In this document: piece after piece, positions 8,583-15,911 of the stretch
How the letters are laid out: the number at the start of each line of letters is the position of its first letter
Position numbering within the stretch: the first letter of the stretch is position 1
NCBI RefSeq assembly: GCF_030433715.1
Contig: NZ_JAROCC010000013.1
Span: 1-64,000, forward strand
Direction: 5' to 3'
DNA length: 64,000 bases
From: Sporosarcina highlanderae
GTDB taxonomy: Bacteria > Bacillota > Bacilli > Bacillales_A > Planococcaceae
Program-made: the position numbers and the translations under genes
Notes under the pieces: model-generated
What the model saw: only the letters and a program-made list of their open reading frames with translations
What the model was told of the DNA's origin: nothing
Databases searched by the model: none

Positions 8583-9176
8583 TTATGATTTAGCGTCTTC
8601 TTTTATAAGAGCCTTAATATCTTTTACCATTTGATCGTATGGAACGTCCTCCGCTCCATTATACGTTTTTACGGATACTCCATCTTTATTTACCAAGCTA
8701 AATCCGGAGCCATGGATTACAGTATCCGGTGCTTTCGTTACAAATGTCTTAAATGATCCAATCGCAAGTTTTTCAATTGCTTCCTGGCTATATCCAGTCA
8801 ACATTTCCCATTTGCTTTGATCCACTGGATCGAATGCGTCCAAGTACTCCTGTAATACTTCGGGTGTATCATATTCAGGATCCACACTAAAAGAAACAAT
8901 TTTGTAGTCTTCAATTCCTTCATCTTGTAGTTGCTTTTGAAGATCCGCCATATTCGCCATCATTGGCAAGCAAACATTATCACAATTCGTAAAGACAAAT
9001 TGAGCAATCCAAACTGTCCCTTTGAGATCATCTAAGGACACTTGTTCATTATGTTGGTTTGTTGAGCTGAAGGGCTCAATCTTATACTTATGGTCCGGCT
9101 TGAATCCGCCCATCGAGCACGCACTCAATACTAACATGAGTGGTAAAATAAAAGAAAGAAAAACTTTTTTAGGCAT
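8583..9176 (-). CDS. SCO1/SenC family lipoprotein, copper chaperone for cytochrome oxidase, 197 aa
   Basis: Homolog of B. subtilis BsSco (YpmQ), which helps assemble the Cu-A centre of cytochrome c oxidase on the outer membrane face. The lipobox is LSAC with Cys20. The thioredoxin-like fold carries the copper-binding CxxxC as Cys65 and Cys69 (FTNCDNVCLPM) and the conserved His155 (TVIHGSGFS). Length is normal for the family. GGAGGAGTCTGATT precedes the ATG. It is first in a two-gene unit with the lytic transglycosylase. The nearby ccdA/ccdC genes also serve cytochrome maturation, which supports the assignment. Confidence 0.92.
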   Translation of the reverse strand: MPKKVFLSFILPLMLVLSACSMGGFKPDHKYKIEPFSSTNQHNEQVSLDDLKGTVWIAQFVFTNCDNVCLPMMANMADLQKQLQDEGIEDYKIVSFSVDPEYDTPEVLQEYLDAFDPVDQSKWEMLTGYSQEAIEKLAIGSFKTFVTKAPDTVIHGSGFSLVNKDGVSVKTYNGAEDVPYDQMVKDIKALIKEDAKS

Positions 9177-9279
9177 AATCAGACTCCTCCACTTTGCATA
9201 CTTACTTTATCATAGTGGAAGAGTCAATTTCAAACAACCGCACTACCCTACTCCTTCTTGTCCAAATCTTGACTTTTCC

Positions 9280-9295
9280 GTGAAGTTCACTTCAC
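9280..9295. promoter_or_regulatory. Perfect palindrome between divergent sco and yneK genes
   Basis: GTGAAGT-TC-ACTTCAC: two 7-bp inverted arms with a 2-bp centre, in the 223-bp gap between two divergent genes. It looks like a dimeric regulator site. I cannot assign a regulator. Confidence 0.4.
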
Positions 9296-9399
9296 TTTTA
9301 ATGAAACAAGCGCATCAATTGATAAAAAGTATACTTTCTTCGTGTATTTTTTCAAAAAAGCTTCTATAATAGTGAGTAGAATGGAAGAGGTGAAGATAG

Positions 9400-9825
9400 T
9401 TGCAAGATTTCTTTATATGGTTCATCATTTTCTGGTGTTTCGTTCTTGTCGGTCTTTTCGGGATTGGTGGCTTCTTCATGTTCCGCAAATTCCTCAAGGT
9501 ATTTCCTAAGGCGGACGGTAAATCCACGCTTGATTGGGAAGAACATTATGTAAATGAATCCCTTCATCTCTGGAATGATGAAGCGAAAGCTCTATTGAAT
9601 GAACTTGTCAGCCCCGTACCGGAACTTTTCCGAGACGTAGCTAAACAGAAAATCGGCGCTAAAATTGGCCAAATCGCGCTGGAGGATCGAGCGAAGACAA
9701 TTAGCTTCGATCATATTATCCGTGGCTATATCATCGCTACACCTAAGCGTGACCATAAATTTCTTCGCAAGAAATTAGATTCGATGAAGGTCGATCTGAC
9801 GCCATATGAGCATTTATTTGAATAA
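9400..9825 (+). CDS. yneK: DUF2621 family membrane protein (YneK-like), 141 aa
   Basis: Uncharacterised protein with one N-terminal membrane segment (about residues 4-28, rich in Phe/Trp) and a soluble, mostly helical domain. It ends with an IIRGYIIATPKRDHKFLRKKL region typical of DUF2621. The start is TTG, supported by GAGGTGA at a proper distance and by the lack of an ATG. In B. subtilis yneK also lies beside ccdC (yneJ) and citB, so the neighbourhood is conserved, although here it is convergent with ccdC. Role unknown. Confidence 0.8.
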   Translation: MQDFFIWFIIFWCFVLVGLFGIGGFFMFRKFLKVFPKADGKSTLDWEEHYVNESLHLWNDEAKALLNELVSPVPELFRDVAKQKIGAKIGQIALEDRAKTISFDHIIRGYIIATPKRDHKFLRKKLDSMKVDLTPYEHLFE

Positions 9826-9864
9826 CAAAAGAGGCTTTCCTATATTGAGGAGGCCTCTTTTGTT
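9824..9864. terminator. Bidirectional terminator between yneK and ccdC
   Basis: Twelve-base-pair stem AACAAAAGAGGC / GCCTCTTTTGTT, overlapping the stop codons of both convergent genes. Confidence 0.85.
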
Positions 9865-10379
9865 TAATTTGCTACATTTTTAAGTTTGGAATATTTCACG
9901 AGCATTCCTATACGCCATGGGAGAATCATTGCAAATGCTAAAATCCAAAATATTCCCCCAAGCTCTCCAACATTTATAGTACTGCTTAATATCAATTTTG
10001 CAACAAGGCGAACAACTAGTAAACCTACTAATATGAAAAGGAAAGCCCTCGACTTTTTCACGTAAAGCTTATCTTCTTTAACCTCGAAGTTTGTCGTTTT
10101 GATCAATATCAATGAAAACAGCAACCCAATGAAAATCGATTCTAACACCTGTGGAAGAGGAACCCTGAACTCTTCAAATACAAACATCAATGCCCCTGTT
10201 GACATGAATAGTGGCGGTAAGATGATTCTTTTCATGGAAATCGGCTTTTTTGCTGCATTGGCTCGTACGAAAAACGCCATCGTTCCCATGAATATGAAGA
10301 GTAATGTTGAACCGACAATTAAATATATAGAAGGAATTTCCGTAAAAACAAAATCAACGAATTCACGCAGCTTAAGCAT
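9864..10379 (-). CDS. ccdC: Cytochrome c biogenesis protein CcdC, 171 aa
   Basis: Polytopic membrane protein with about five hydrophobic segments (near residues 13-35, 48-65, 78-92, 108-130, 140-160). It matches CcdC (YneJ, DUF1453) of B. subtilis in size and in position downstream of ccdA and a small redox/regulator-like gene. Its precise function is unknown; the B. subtilis gene lies in the ccd operon required for cytochrome c. The start overlaps the stop of the thioredoxin-like gene by 8 bp, implying translational coupling. Confidence 0.85.
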   Translation of the reverse strand: MLKLREFVDFVFTEIPSIYLIVGSTLLFIFMGTMAFFVRANAAKKPISMKRIILPPLFMSTGALMFVFEEFRVPLPQVLESIFIGLLFSLILIKTTNFEVKEDKLYVKKSRAFLFILVGLLVVRLVAKLILSSTINVGELGGIFWILAFAMILPWRIGMLVKYSKLKNVAN

Positions 10380-10701
10380 TCCCCTTCCCCCATTCTGCCA
10401 ATTCAGCCATCCGATGTTTCAACTGTTCCATTTGAACGAATCTCGCAAATCGGGCAGTTTCTTTTTCTTGGTGGAACAATAGAATGACAGGTGCCGTAAA
10501 TAAGGATAACTGGCCCGCCATTTCAGGAACTTGCGCTACGTTCGCTTTATAAAAAGGAAATTGATATTCATCTTCAAGTTCGGCCACTTGTGGATAAAGC
10601 CCATCACAGACCGAGCAATGGTCCGTTTTAACGAATAATAGTAGTTTAGGTTCTGTGGCTACTATTTCCAGCCACTGTTCAAAAGATCCGATTTCTTTCA
10701 T
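10372..10701 (-). CDS. Thioredoxin-family protein, 109 aa
   Basis: Short thioredoxin-fold protein with a CxxC redox motif, Cys29-Ser-Val-Cys32 (DHCSVCDGLYP), and the cis-Pro region FTAPVILLFHQ. Cytoplasmic, as no signal peptide is present. It sits between ccdA and ccdC, the place occupied in B. subtilis by yneI (a response-regulator-like protein), so the operon has a different middle gene here. A natural guess is that it supplies electrons to the membrane thiol transporter CcdA. The ATG at 10701 is chosen because AAAGGAGGAG is 6 bp upstream; a TTG six bases further out overlaps that site. Confidence 0.85.
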   Translation of the reverse strand: MKEIGSFEQWLEIVATEPKLLLFVKTDHCSVCDGLYPQVAELEDEYQFPFYKANVAQVPEMAGQLSLFTAPVILLFHQEKETARFARFVQMEQLKHRMAELAEWGKGNA

Positions 10702-10736
10702 CTGCAACTCCTCCTTTTGCGGTTTATTAACTTAAA

Positions 10737-10772
10737 TTGCCTCCATCAGCATTTTTGAATGGATGGAGGCAA
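10737..10772 (-). terminator. Hairpin between ccdA and the thioredoxin gene
   Basis: Eleven-base-pair stem TTGCCTCCATC / GATGGAGGCAA followed on the minus strand by TTTAAG. It could terminate or attenuate readthrough from ccdA into the thioredoxin and ccdC genes. Confidence 0.65.
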
Positions 10773-10791
10773 GTATGGTAAGCGTTTTTTA

Positions 10792-11502
10792 TTAAAAACC
10801 TTGGAAATCTCCAAAAATCGGGCTTAGTAAACTTGTGAGGTATGTGATGCCGTCGAAAAATAACACGAGACCGAATACAATCATGATATAGCCACCGATT
10901 TTCATAATGAGATTGCTGTTTCTGCGGATCCATCCAAGTCTTGTGATGAAAAACGACAAAATGAAAAATGGAATCGCGAAGCCTAATACATATAGCATCA
11001 TATAAAGCATGCTGGATCCTGGATTTGCTGCAGCCAATCCAATGATTGCACCGATTATTGGCCCCATACATGGTTGCCAGCCTGCAGAAAAAGCGAGCCC
11101 GATCAATGCAGTACCTAAGTAGCCTGCAGGACGATTTTTGAATTGCAGCCTATGTTCTTTCATTAAAAACTTCGGAGTGAACAATCCGATGACCATCAGT
11201 CCAAATACAACTATGAAAATGGCACCAATCTGTCTAAGCATATCTTTGTATTGTATAAAGAAAGTACCAACAAACGAAGTACTGAACCCTAAAAACACGA
11301 AGACAATCGAAAACCCAAGTAAAAAGAAAAGCGTGTGAAACATGCCGTTCCGGTTCATCCGTTTCGAATCCGATTTCAGTTCTTCAATCGACATCCCGGT
11401 AATGTAAGATATGAATGCTGGATACAATGGCAGGACACACGGTGATATGAAGCTAAGAAAACCAGCTCCGAATGCAAGAAATATATTTAAATCAGTCGCC
11501 AT
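10792..11502 (-). CDS. ccdA: Cytochrome c biogenesis / thiol-disulfide transporter CcdA, 236 aa
   Basis: DsbD-beta-type membrane protein with six predicted transmembrane segments. It carries reducing equivalents from cytoplasmic thioredoxin to the outer face, where they keep apocytochrome c cysteines reduced. The two conserved membrane Cys are Cys22 (ISPCVLPLYPAFISYITG) and Cys145 (GWQPCMGPIIG). Length is normal. AAGGGGAGAGAAT precedes the ATG. It is the first gene of the ccd block, with a thioredoxin-like protein and CcdC downstream. Confidence 0.95.
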   Translation of the reverse strand: MATDLNIFLAFGAGFLSFISPCVLPLYPAFISYITGMSIEELKSDSKRMNRNGMFHTLFFLLGFSIVFVFLGFSTSFVGTFFIQYKDMLRQIGAIFIVVFGLMVIGLFTPKFLMKEHRLQFKNRPAGYLGTALIGLAFSAGWQPCMGPIIGAIIGLAAANPGSSMLYMMLYVLGFAIPFFILSFFITRLGWIRRNSNLIMKIGGYIMIVFGLVLFFDGITYLTSLLSPIFGDFQGF

Positions 11503-11590
11503 ATTCTCTCCCCTTCATTTTTCTACCTCCATCGTAACAAATCCTGCACCAAATTTCGCCCATTTTGTCTGTGAACAATTTTCGAACACA

Positions 11591-11714
11591 GAAAAGCGAA
11601 GGGCGCCCGCTTAGGTGCGACGGGCATAAGGCGAAGATGCGAAGTGGCGCTTTTTGACACGTAGCAACTTTGACTTATGACCCCGAGCACCTGGCGTCCG
11701 GAGCTGGACAAAAG
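11591..11714. repeat. GC-rich intergenic repeat, family B (Bacillaceae type)
   Basis: About 124 bp of GC-rich sequence unlike the surrounding AT-rich DNA. On the minus strand it begins GTCCAGCTCCGGACG and ends GGGCGCCCTTCGCTTTTC. It contains a long imperfect inverted repeat (CTCGGGGTCATAAG paired with CTTATGCCCGTCG). From memory this layout (GTC-AGCTCC ... CATAAGTC ... CTTATGCC-GTCG ... GCTTTTC) matches a repeat scattered through intergenic regions of Bacillaceae and Planococcaceae. There is no coding potential. Confidence 0.7.
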
Positions 11715-11717
11715 AAA

Positions 11718-11760
11718 AATGGCTTGCACGCATTGTATAATCAATGCGTGCAGGCCATTT
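11718..11760 (-). terminator. Terminator of the ABC exporter operon
   Basis: Nineteen-base-pair, almost perfect stem AAATGGC-TGCACGCATTG with its complement and a 5-6 base loop, followed on the minus strand by TTTTCTTTT. It lies immediately after the second ABC gene. Confidence 0.9.
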
Positions 11761-11761
11761 C

Positions 11762-13549
11762 TTAAATTGCGTCATCCATAATTCCATTTTGAAGCTGATA
11801 CATCATATAATACAATCCTTTTTGTGCAAGGAGCTGTTGGTGATTTCCGCGCTCAACGATTTCCCCTTGATGCAACACTAAAATAAGTTCTGCATCTTGA
11901 ATTGTGCTCAACCTGTGAGCAATTGCTATCGTTGTTCTACCTTTACGCATTTTCTCCAAACTTGCCTGAATGGCGACTTCTGTTTCTGTATCAATATTGG
12001 CTGTCGCTTCGTCCAAGACAAGTATTTTCGGGTTCGTTGCGATTGTCCTTGCGAATGCAACAAGTTGGCGTTGCCCGCTGGAGAATGTTGAACCACGCTC
12101 CGTTACTTTCTGTGCGTATTTATCCGGCAGCTTTTCGATGAATTCATTCGCTTGAACGAATTCGGCCGCGGCACGTACCTCTTCCGAAGACATTCCTTCA
12201 TTATGCAGACGGATATTACTTTCGATATCCCCGTAGAACAGGAACGGATCTTGAAGAACGAGACCAATTTTCTTCCGAAGTTCCTCTTTAGGCAAATCCT
12301 TCAAAGAAACACCGTCAATGAGGATTTCACCTTTATTGTATTCATAGAAACGCATAAGCAAATTAATGATGGAACTCTTTCCGCTACCTGTGTGCCCAAC
12401 CAACGCAACAGTCTCACCTGCGTTTGCGGTGAAGGAAATATTTTTCAATACATCATTTTTCCCGTCATACGAAAACGTCACGTTCCGGAATTCAATAGTA
12501 CCTTTTTGAATTTCCTTATTAACCGTTTCTTTTTGCGCAGGCTCCATATCAGGGTCATCCATCAATTTAAACACGCGCGATGCTGAAACTAACGCCTGTT
12601 GGAAAATCGACAACCTCTGCATTACTTGTTGAACCGGTTGGAATAAACGTCCGATCAACGTCGTGAATGCGTAGATGATTCCGACTTCGACTGCACTGTC
12701 AAGTGACATGAATCCAAAATAGCCAAGGACACAAACGATTGCGAATGCATATAGCAAGTCGATGAATGGCCCAAGCAGGACACTATCGAATTTGATATTT
12801 CGCATGCCTGCCCGGTAGTGGCCTTCGTTGATGTTGTCAAATTCTTTCGCCAAGCGTTCCTCTTGTCTGAACGCTTGCACCATTCCCATACCAGACAATG
12901 ACTCTGCGATTTTGGCATTCAATTGACTTAAACGCTCCCGCAAATCCTGATAGAAATCGGCACTATAACGTCGGTATACAATAATGATTGTCAGGAATAA
13001 AGGTAGCAAGAGCATGGATGCAAACGTCAATTTTACATCCAATGAAAATAATGCGATGAAAACACCAATTAAGACAAGAATCGCTTGTAGGAACGTAACA
13101 ACGACACTCGTAAACATTTCCTTGATGGATTCCGTGTCGTTTGTTACACGTGATACAATGCTTCCTGCTGGTGTCCTGTCAAAGTAGCGCATGCCTAAAC
13201 CATGTACTTTTGTAAAAACGTCAATCCTCATCTGCTGAATAATTTTCAATGAGATATCTTGAAATCTCAGCAGTTGAAAATAGGATACGGTTACGATGAA
13301 CACTTGTAATCCGATATAGACAAGTGCAAGCGTCATTACTTCATTTTTTGGAAAATGAAGCGGTGTTAGATTATTATCAATGAATGATTGAATGATAAGG
13401 GGTCCTACAATGCTCCCGGTTATTGTCAAAATAAGCAAGAACAATGCGATTGTAATGCTCACCTTATGTGGGATTGTATAGCGCATAAGTCGCTTGAATA
13501 CATTGAATTGGTCCTTCGCCGTCAATTTGGGCTGTTTTTCCATCTGCAT
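11762..13549 (-). CDS. ABC exporter half-transporter, catalytic-site subunit (YheH/BmrD-like), 595 aa
   Basis: Type IV (exporter) ABC half-transporter: six membrane helices in residues 25-320, then a nucleotide-binding domain. Walker A is GHTGSGKSS near residue 385 and Walker B is ILVLDEATANID near 510 with an intact catalytic Glu. The switch His is AHRLSTI. The signature is FSSGQRQ, deviating from LSGGQ. With the partner gene (start overlaps its stop, TAATG) it should form a heterodimer that exports drugs or other hydrophobic compounds, like BmrCD. The substrate cannot be read from sequence. Confidence 0.9.
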   Translation of the reverse strand: MQMEKQPKLTAKDQFNVFKRLMRYTIPHKVSITIALFLLILTITGSIVGPLIIQSFIDNNLTPLHFPKNEVMTLALVYIGLQVFIVTVSYFQLLRFQDISLKIIQQMRIDVFTKVHGLGMRYFDRTPAGSIVSRVTNDTESIKEMFTSVVVTFLQAILVLIGVFIALFSLDVKLTFASMLLLPLFLTIIIVYRRYSADFYQDLRERLSQLNAKIAESLSGMGMVQAFRQEERLAKEFDNINEGHYRAGMRNIKFDSVLLGPFIDLLYAFAIVCVLGYFGFMSLDSAVEVGIIYAFTTLIGRLFQPVQQVMQRLSIFQQALVSASRVFKLMDDPDMEPAQKETVNKEIQKGTIEFRNVTFSYDGKNDVLKNISFTANAGETVALVGHTGSGKSSIINLLMRFYEYNKGEILIDGVSLKDLPKEELRKKIGLVLQDPFLFYGDIESNIRLHNEGMSSEEVRAAAEFVQANEFIEKLPDKYAQKVTERGSTFSSGQRQLVAFARTIATNPKILVLDEATANIDTETEVAIQASLEKMRKGRTTIAIAHRLSTIQDAELILVLHQGEIVERGNHQQLLAQKGLYYMMYQLQNGIMDDAI

Positions 13550-15303
13550 TATTCTTCCCCTCCTTGCTCGACAAGCACTTCCAATTGTTGCAAGTCATAC
13601 ATTTCTTTATATCTTCCGTCGATTGCAAGCAACTCTTCATGCGTGCCTGCTTCAACAATCGTCCCTTCATGCATGACGATAATCTTATGGGCATGCTGGA
13701 TAGCACTTAGACGGTGTGACGTAATGATTGTCGTTTCTCCTGTACGCATCTGTTTCAGTGATTCAAGGATTGTTTCTTCTGTTTTGGCATCAACCGCTGA
13801 TAGCGAATCGTCCAAAATGAGTAATTCCGGTTGCATGATAAGTGCACGGGCGATTGAGATCCGTTGTTTTTGTCCCCCGGACAATGATACTCCGCGCTCC
13901 CCTACAACCGTTTCATACCCTTCAGCAAACCCTTGAATATCTTCATGGATATTTGCAAGGCTTGCTGCTTCGTAAATTTTCTCGCGATCGATTTTCGGAT
14001 TTGTAAATGCAATATTTTCCGCTATCGTCGTGGAGAACAGGAAATGATCTTGTGGTACATAACCGATTGATTCCCGTAAACGTTGCTGTTTATATTTGTT
14101 AATTGGGTTTCCGCCATAGACGATGCTTCCTTTATACCCTTCAAATTCCCTTAGAAGCAACTTCAAAATAGCAGTTTTCCCCGATCCCGTTTTTCCGACA
14201 ATCCCTAACGTTTCTCCGCGTTTCAAGGTGAAATGTACATCATGGAGCGCTGGAGTTTCATCATCTGGGAACTTGAATTCCTTAATGTCGAAGTGAAGAT
14301 CCCCTTCGGGTCGATGATTAATGGCACCTGTGACATCCTGAATATCAGGATTGATCGATAACAATTCAGTAATCCGGCTATACGAAGCATTTCCACGTTC
14401 CACGATATTAAATAGGAAACCAAATGCCAGCATTGGCCAAGTTAACAATCCGAGGTATGTACTGAATGCGATCATGTCACCGATAGACATATCACCAGCA
14501 ATGATGAATTTTGTTCCGAAGTAGAAAGATAGAATATACGATACGGCAAAAATTCCAGTAATCGTCGGATCAAAAAGTGCATCAACTTTTGCCACTCGCA
14601 TGTTTCTTGCAACGACATCTGTTGATAAATCAGTGAAATCTTCAATATCTTCCTTTTGCTGACCAAATGTTTTGATCACTTTAACGCCAGAAATGCTCTC
14701 CTGCGTCTTATCATTCAGGTTGGAGAATGCCTCTTGCGCGAACCGGAAGCGACGGCGTAGCAATCTACCGTAATAGCTTGTAAGGAAAATCATGACTGGA
14801 AATGGAATAAGTGCAATCAATGTCAGTTTCCAGTTGATGGTCAATGCCATTGTCAAGATGACGAACCCGCCTGTGGAAAGGGAGTCGACCAGCGTTAAAA
14901 TCCCCATTCCCGCCGTCTGTTGCACCGCATTGATGTCGTTCGTTGCGTGTGCCATTAAATCGCCGACTCGTCTTTTTTGGTAAAAAGAAGGCGACATTCT
15001 TGTGAAATGATTGAATAATTTCTCGCGCATTGTCCGCGATAATAATACTGCCGAGCCAAAAATCATGACGCGCCAATAGTAGCGCGATACGTACATCAGA
15101 ATCCCTGCAACTGCCAAAATAATAAGCCATTTTGTCAGTTGGTCCCCTGTCAATGTCCCAAGTGTAATATCATCGACGATGTAGCCGATGATTTTCGGTG
15201 GAAGCAATTGTAATAAGGAAACGAACACAAGCGCCGCGATTCCCAATCCGTATTGTTTCTTCCGTTGTTTGAAAAACCAGCCAAGCTGTAATAATACTTT
15301 CAC
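13549..15303 (-). CDS. ABC exporter half-transporter, degenerate-site subunit (YheI/BmrC-like), 584 aa
   Basis: First gene of the exporter pair: six membrane helices (about residues 15-310) and a nucleotide-binding domain. Walker A is GKTGSGKTA, the signature is a canonical LSGGQKQR, and Walker B is LLILDDSLSAVD, so Asp replaces the catalytic Glu. This is the known asymmetry of BmrC/BmrD-type heterodimers: the site built from this Walker B and the partner's altered signature is non-hydrolytic, and the other site is active. The one-base overlap with the next gene (TAATG) suggests coupled translation. No leader peptide or attenuator is evident upstream. Confidence 0.9.
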   Translation of the reverse strand: MKVLLQLGWFFKQRKKQYGLGIAALVFVSLLQLLPPKIIGYIVDDITLGTLTGDQLTKWLIILAVAGILMYVSRYYWRVMIFGSAVLLSRTMREKLFNHFTRMSPSFYQKRRVGDLMAHATNDINAVQQTAGMGILTLVDSLSTGGFVILTMALTINWKLTLIALIPFPVMIFLTSYYGRLLRRRFRFAQEAFSNLNDKTQESISGVKVIKTFGQQKEDIEDFTDLSTDVVARNMRVAKVDALFDPTITGIFAVSYILSFYFGTKFIIAGDMSIGDMIAFSTYLGLLTWPMLAFGFLFNIVERGNASYSRITELLSINPDIQDVTGAINHRPEGDLHFDIKEFKFPDDETPALHDVHFTLKRGETLGIVGKTGSGKTAILKLLLREFEGYKGSIVYGGNPINKYKQQRLRESIGYVPQDHFLFSTTIAENIAFTNPKIDREKIYEAASLANIHEDIQGFAEGYETVVGERGVSLSGGQKQRISIARALIMQPELLILDDSLSAVDAKTEETILESLKQMRTGETTIITSHRLSAIQHAHKIIVMHEGTIVEAGTHEELLAIDGRYKEMYDLQQLEVLVEQGGEE

Positions 15304-15382
15304 GGTATTCCCCCTACTCTTTTTCTATGTCCCTGAATAGTCTACCAAAATTCTGAACAATAGAAAAGGTACGAGACTCAAA

Positions 15383-15715
15383 TTATTCGAAATCTGAAAT
15401 ACTTTTTAGGTTGACAAATGGAATTGTGTAGGTCTTGCCCTCCCCAAAAGTGATTTGGAAAAAGCCTTCCAGTACATTGATTTTGCTGACAAAACCCTTG
15501 ACCGTTTTTACTTTTTGGTCCTGCCAATAATGAACGGTAAGCGACAAATTTCTTTCGATTGCTTCTTGGATCTGATAATTCCATTCTTCCATTTGCTGTT
15601 CATCGGGCTGTTGTCTAATTTGATGTTGATCTTCCTTTTGCCAGTCCCGCAGCTGTTCGACATGCTCCGGCAGCATCATCGCTGTCCATTTGATGCGACC
15701 TCGGTCACGGATCAT
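15383..15715 (-). CDS. YolD-like protein, 110 aa
   Basis: Small protein of the YolD-like family, which usually accompanies UvrX-type Y-family polymerases. N-terminal RDRGRIKWTAMMLPEHVEQL is the family hallmark, followed by a Gln-rich helix and a C-terminal beta-rich part (FVSKINVLEGFFQITFGEGK). Exact role unknown; the pairing suggests a polymerase accessory. It lies about 200 bp downstream of uvrX on the same strand, but a GC-rich repeat has settled between the two. AAGGAGATG precedes the start. Confidence 0.88.
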   Translation of the reverse strand: MIRDRGRIKWTAMMLPEHVEQLRDWQKEDQHQIRQQPDEQQMEEWNYQIQEAIERNLSLTVHYWQDQKVKTVKGFVSKINVLEGFFQITFGEGKTYTIPFVNLKSISDFE

Positions 15716-15756
15716 TCCATCATCTCCTTGCTAATTAATTTCAGAAAGCATTATAA

Positions 15757-15890
15757 CCGGATTTCCGTTCCAGGCGGACGCTTTCCTGGGGGCACGGCTT
15801 CAGCCGCTTCCCTCGCTCCTCTCAGTCCAAGGTCTTCAGCCCGTGCTGATCCCCAAGGAGTCGCCGCCTTCCACTCCAATCCTACAACTT
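15757..15890. repeat. GC-rich intergenic repeat, family A, copy 1
   Basis: About 134 bp containing AGGCGGACGCTTTCCTGGGGGCACGG at the left and CCCCAAGGAGTCGCCGCCTT at the right, with short GGATT/AATCC ends. The GGCGGCGACTCC and GGAAAGCGTCCGCC blocks are shared with the copies at 24842 and 50659. It lies between uvrX and its partner yolD, within the expected operon. Confidence 0.85.
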
Positions 15891-15911
15891 ACATCAAACT
15901 GGTCTAATATC

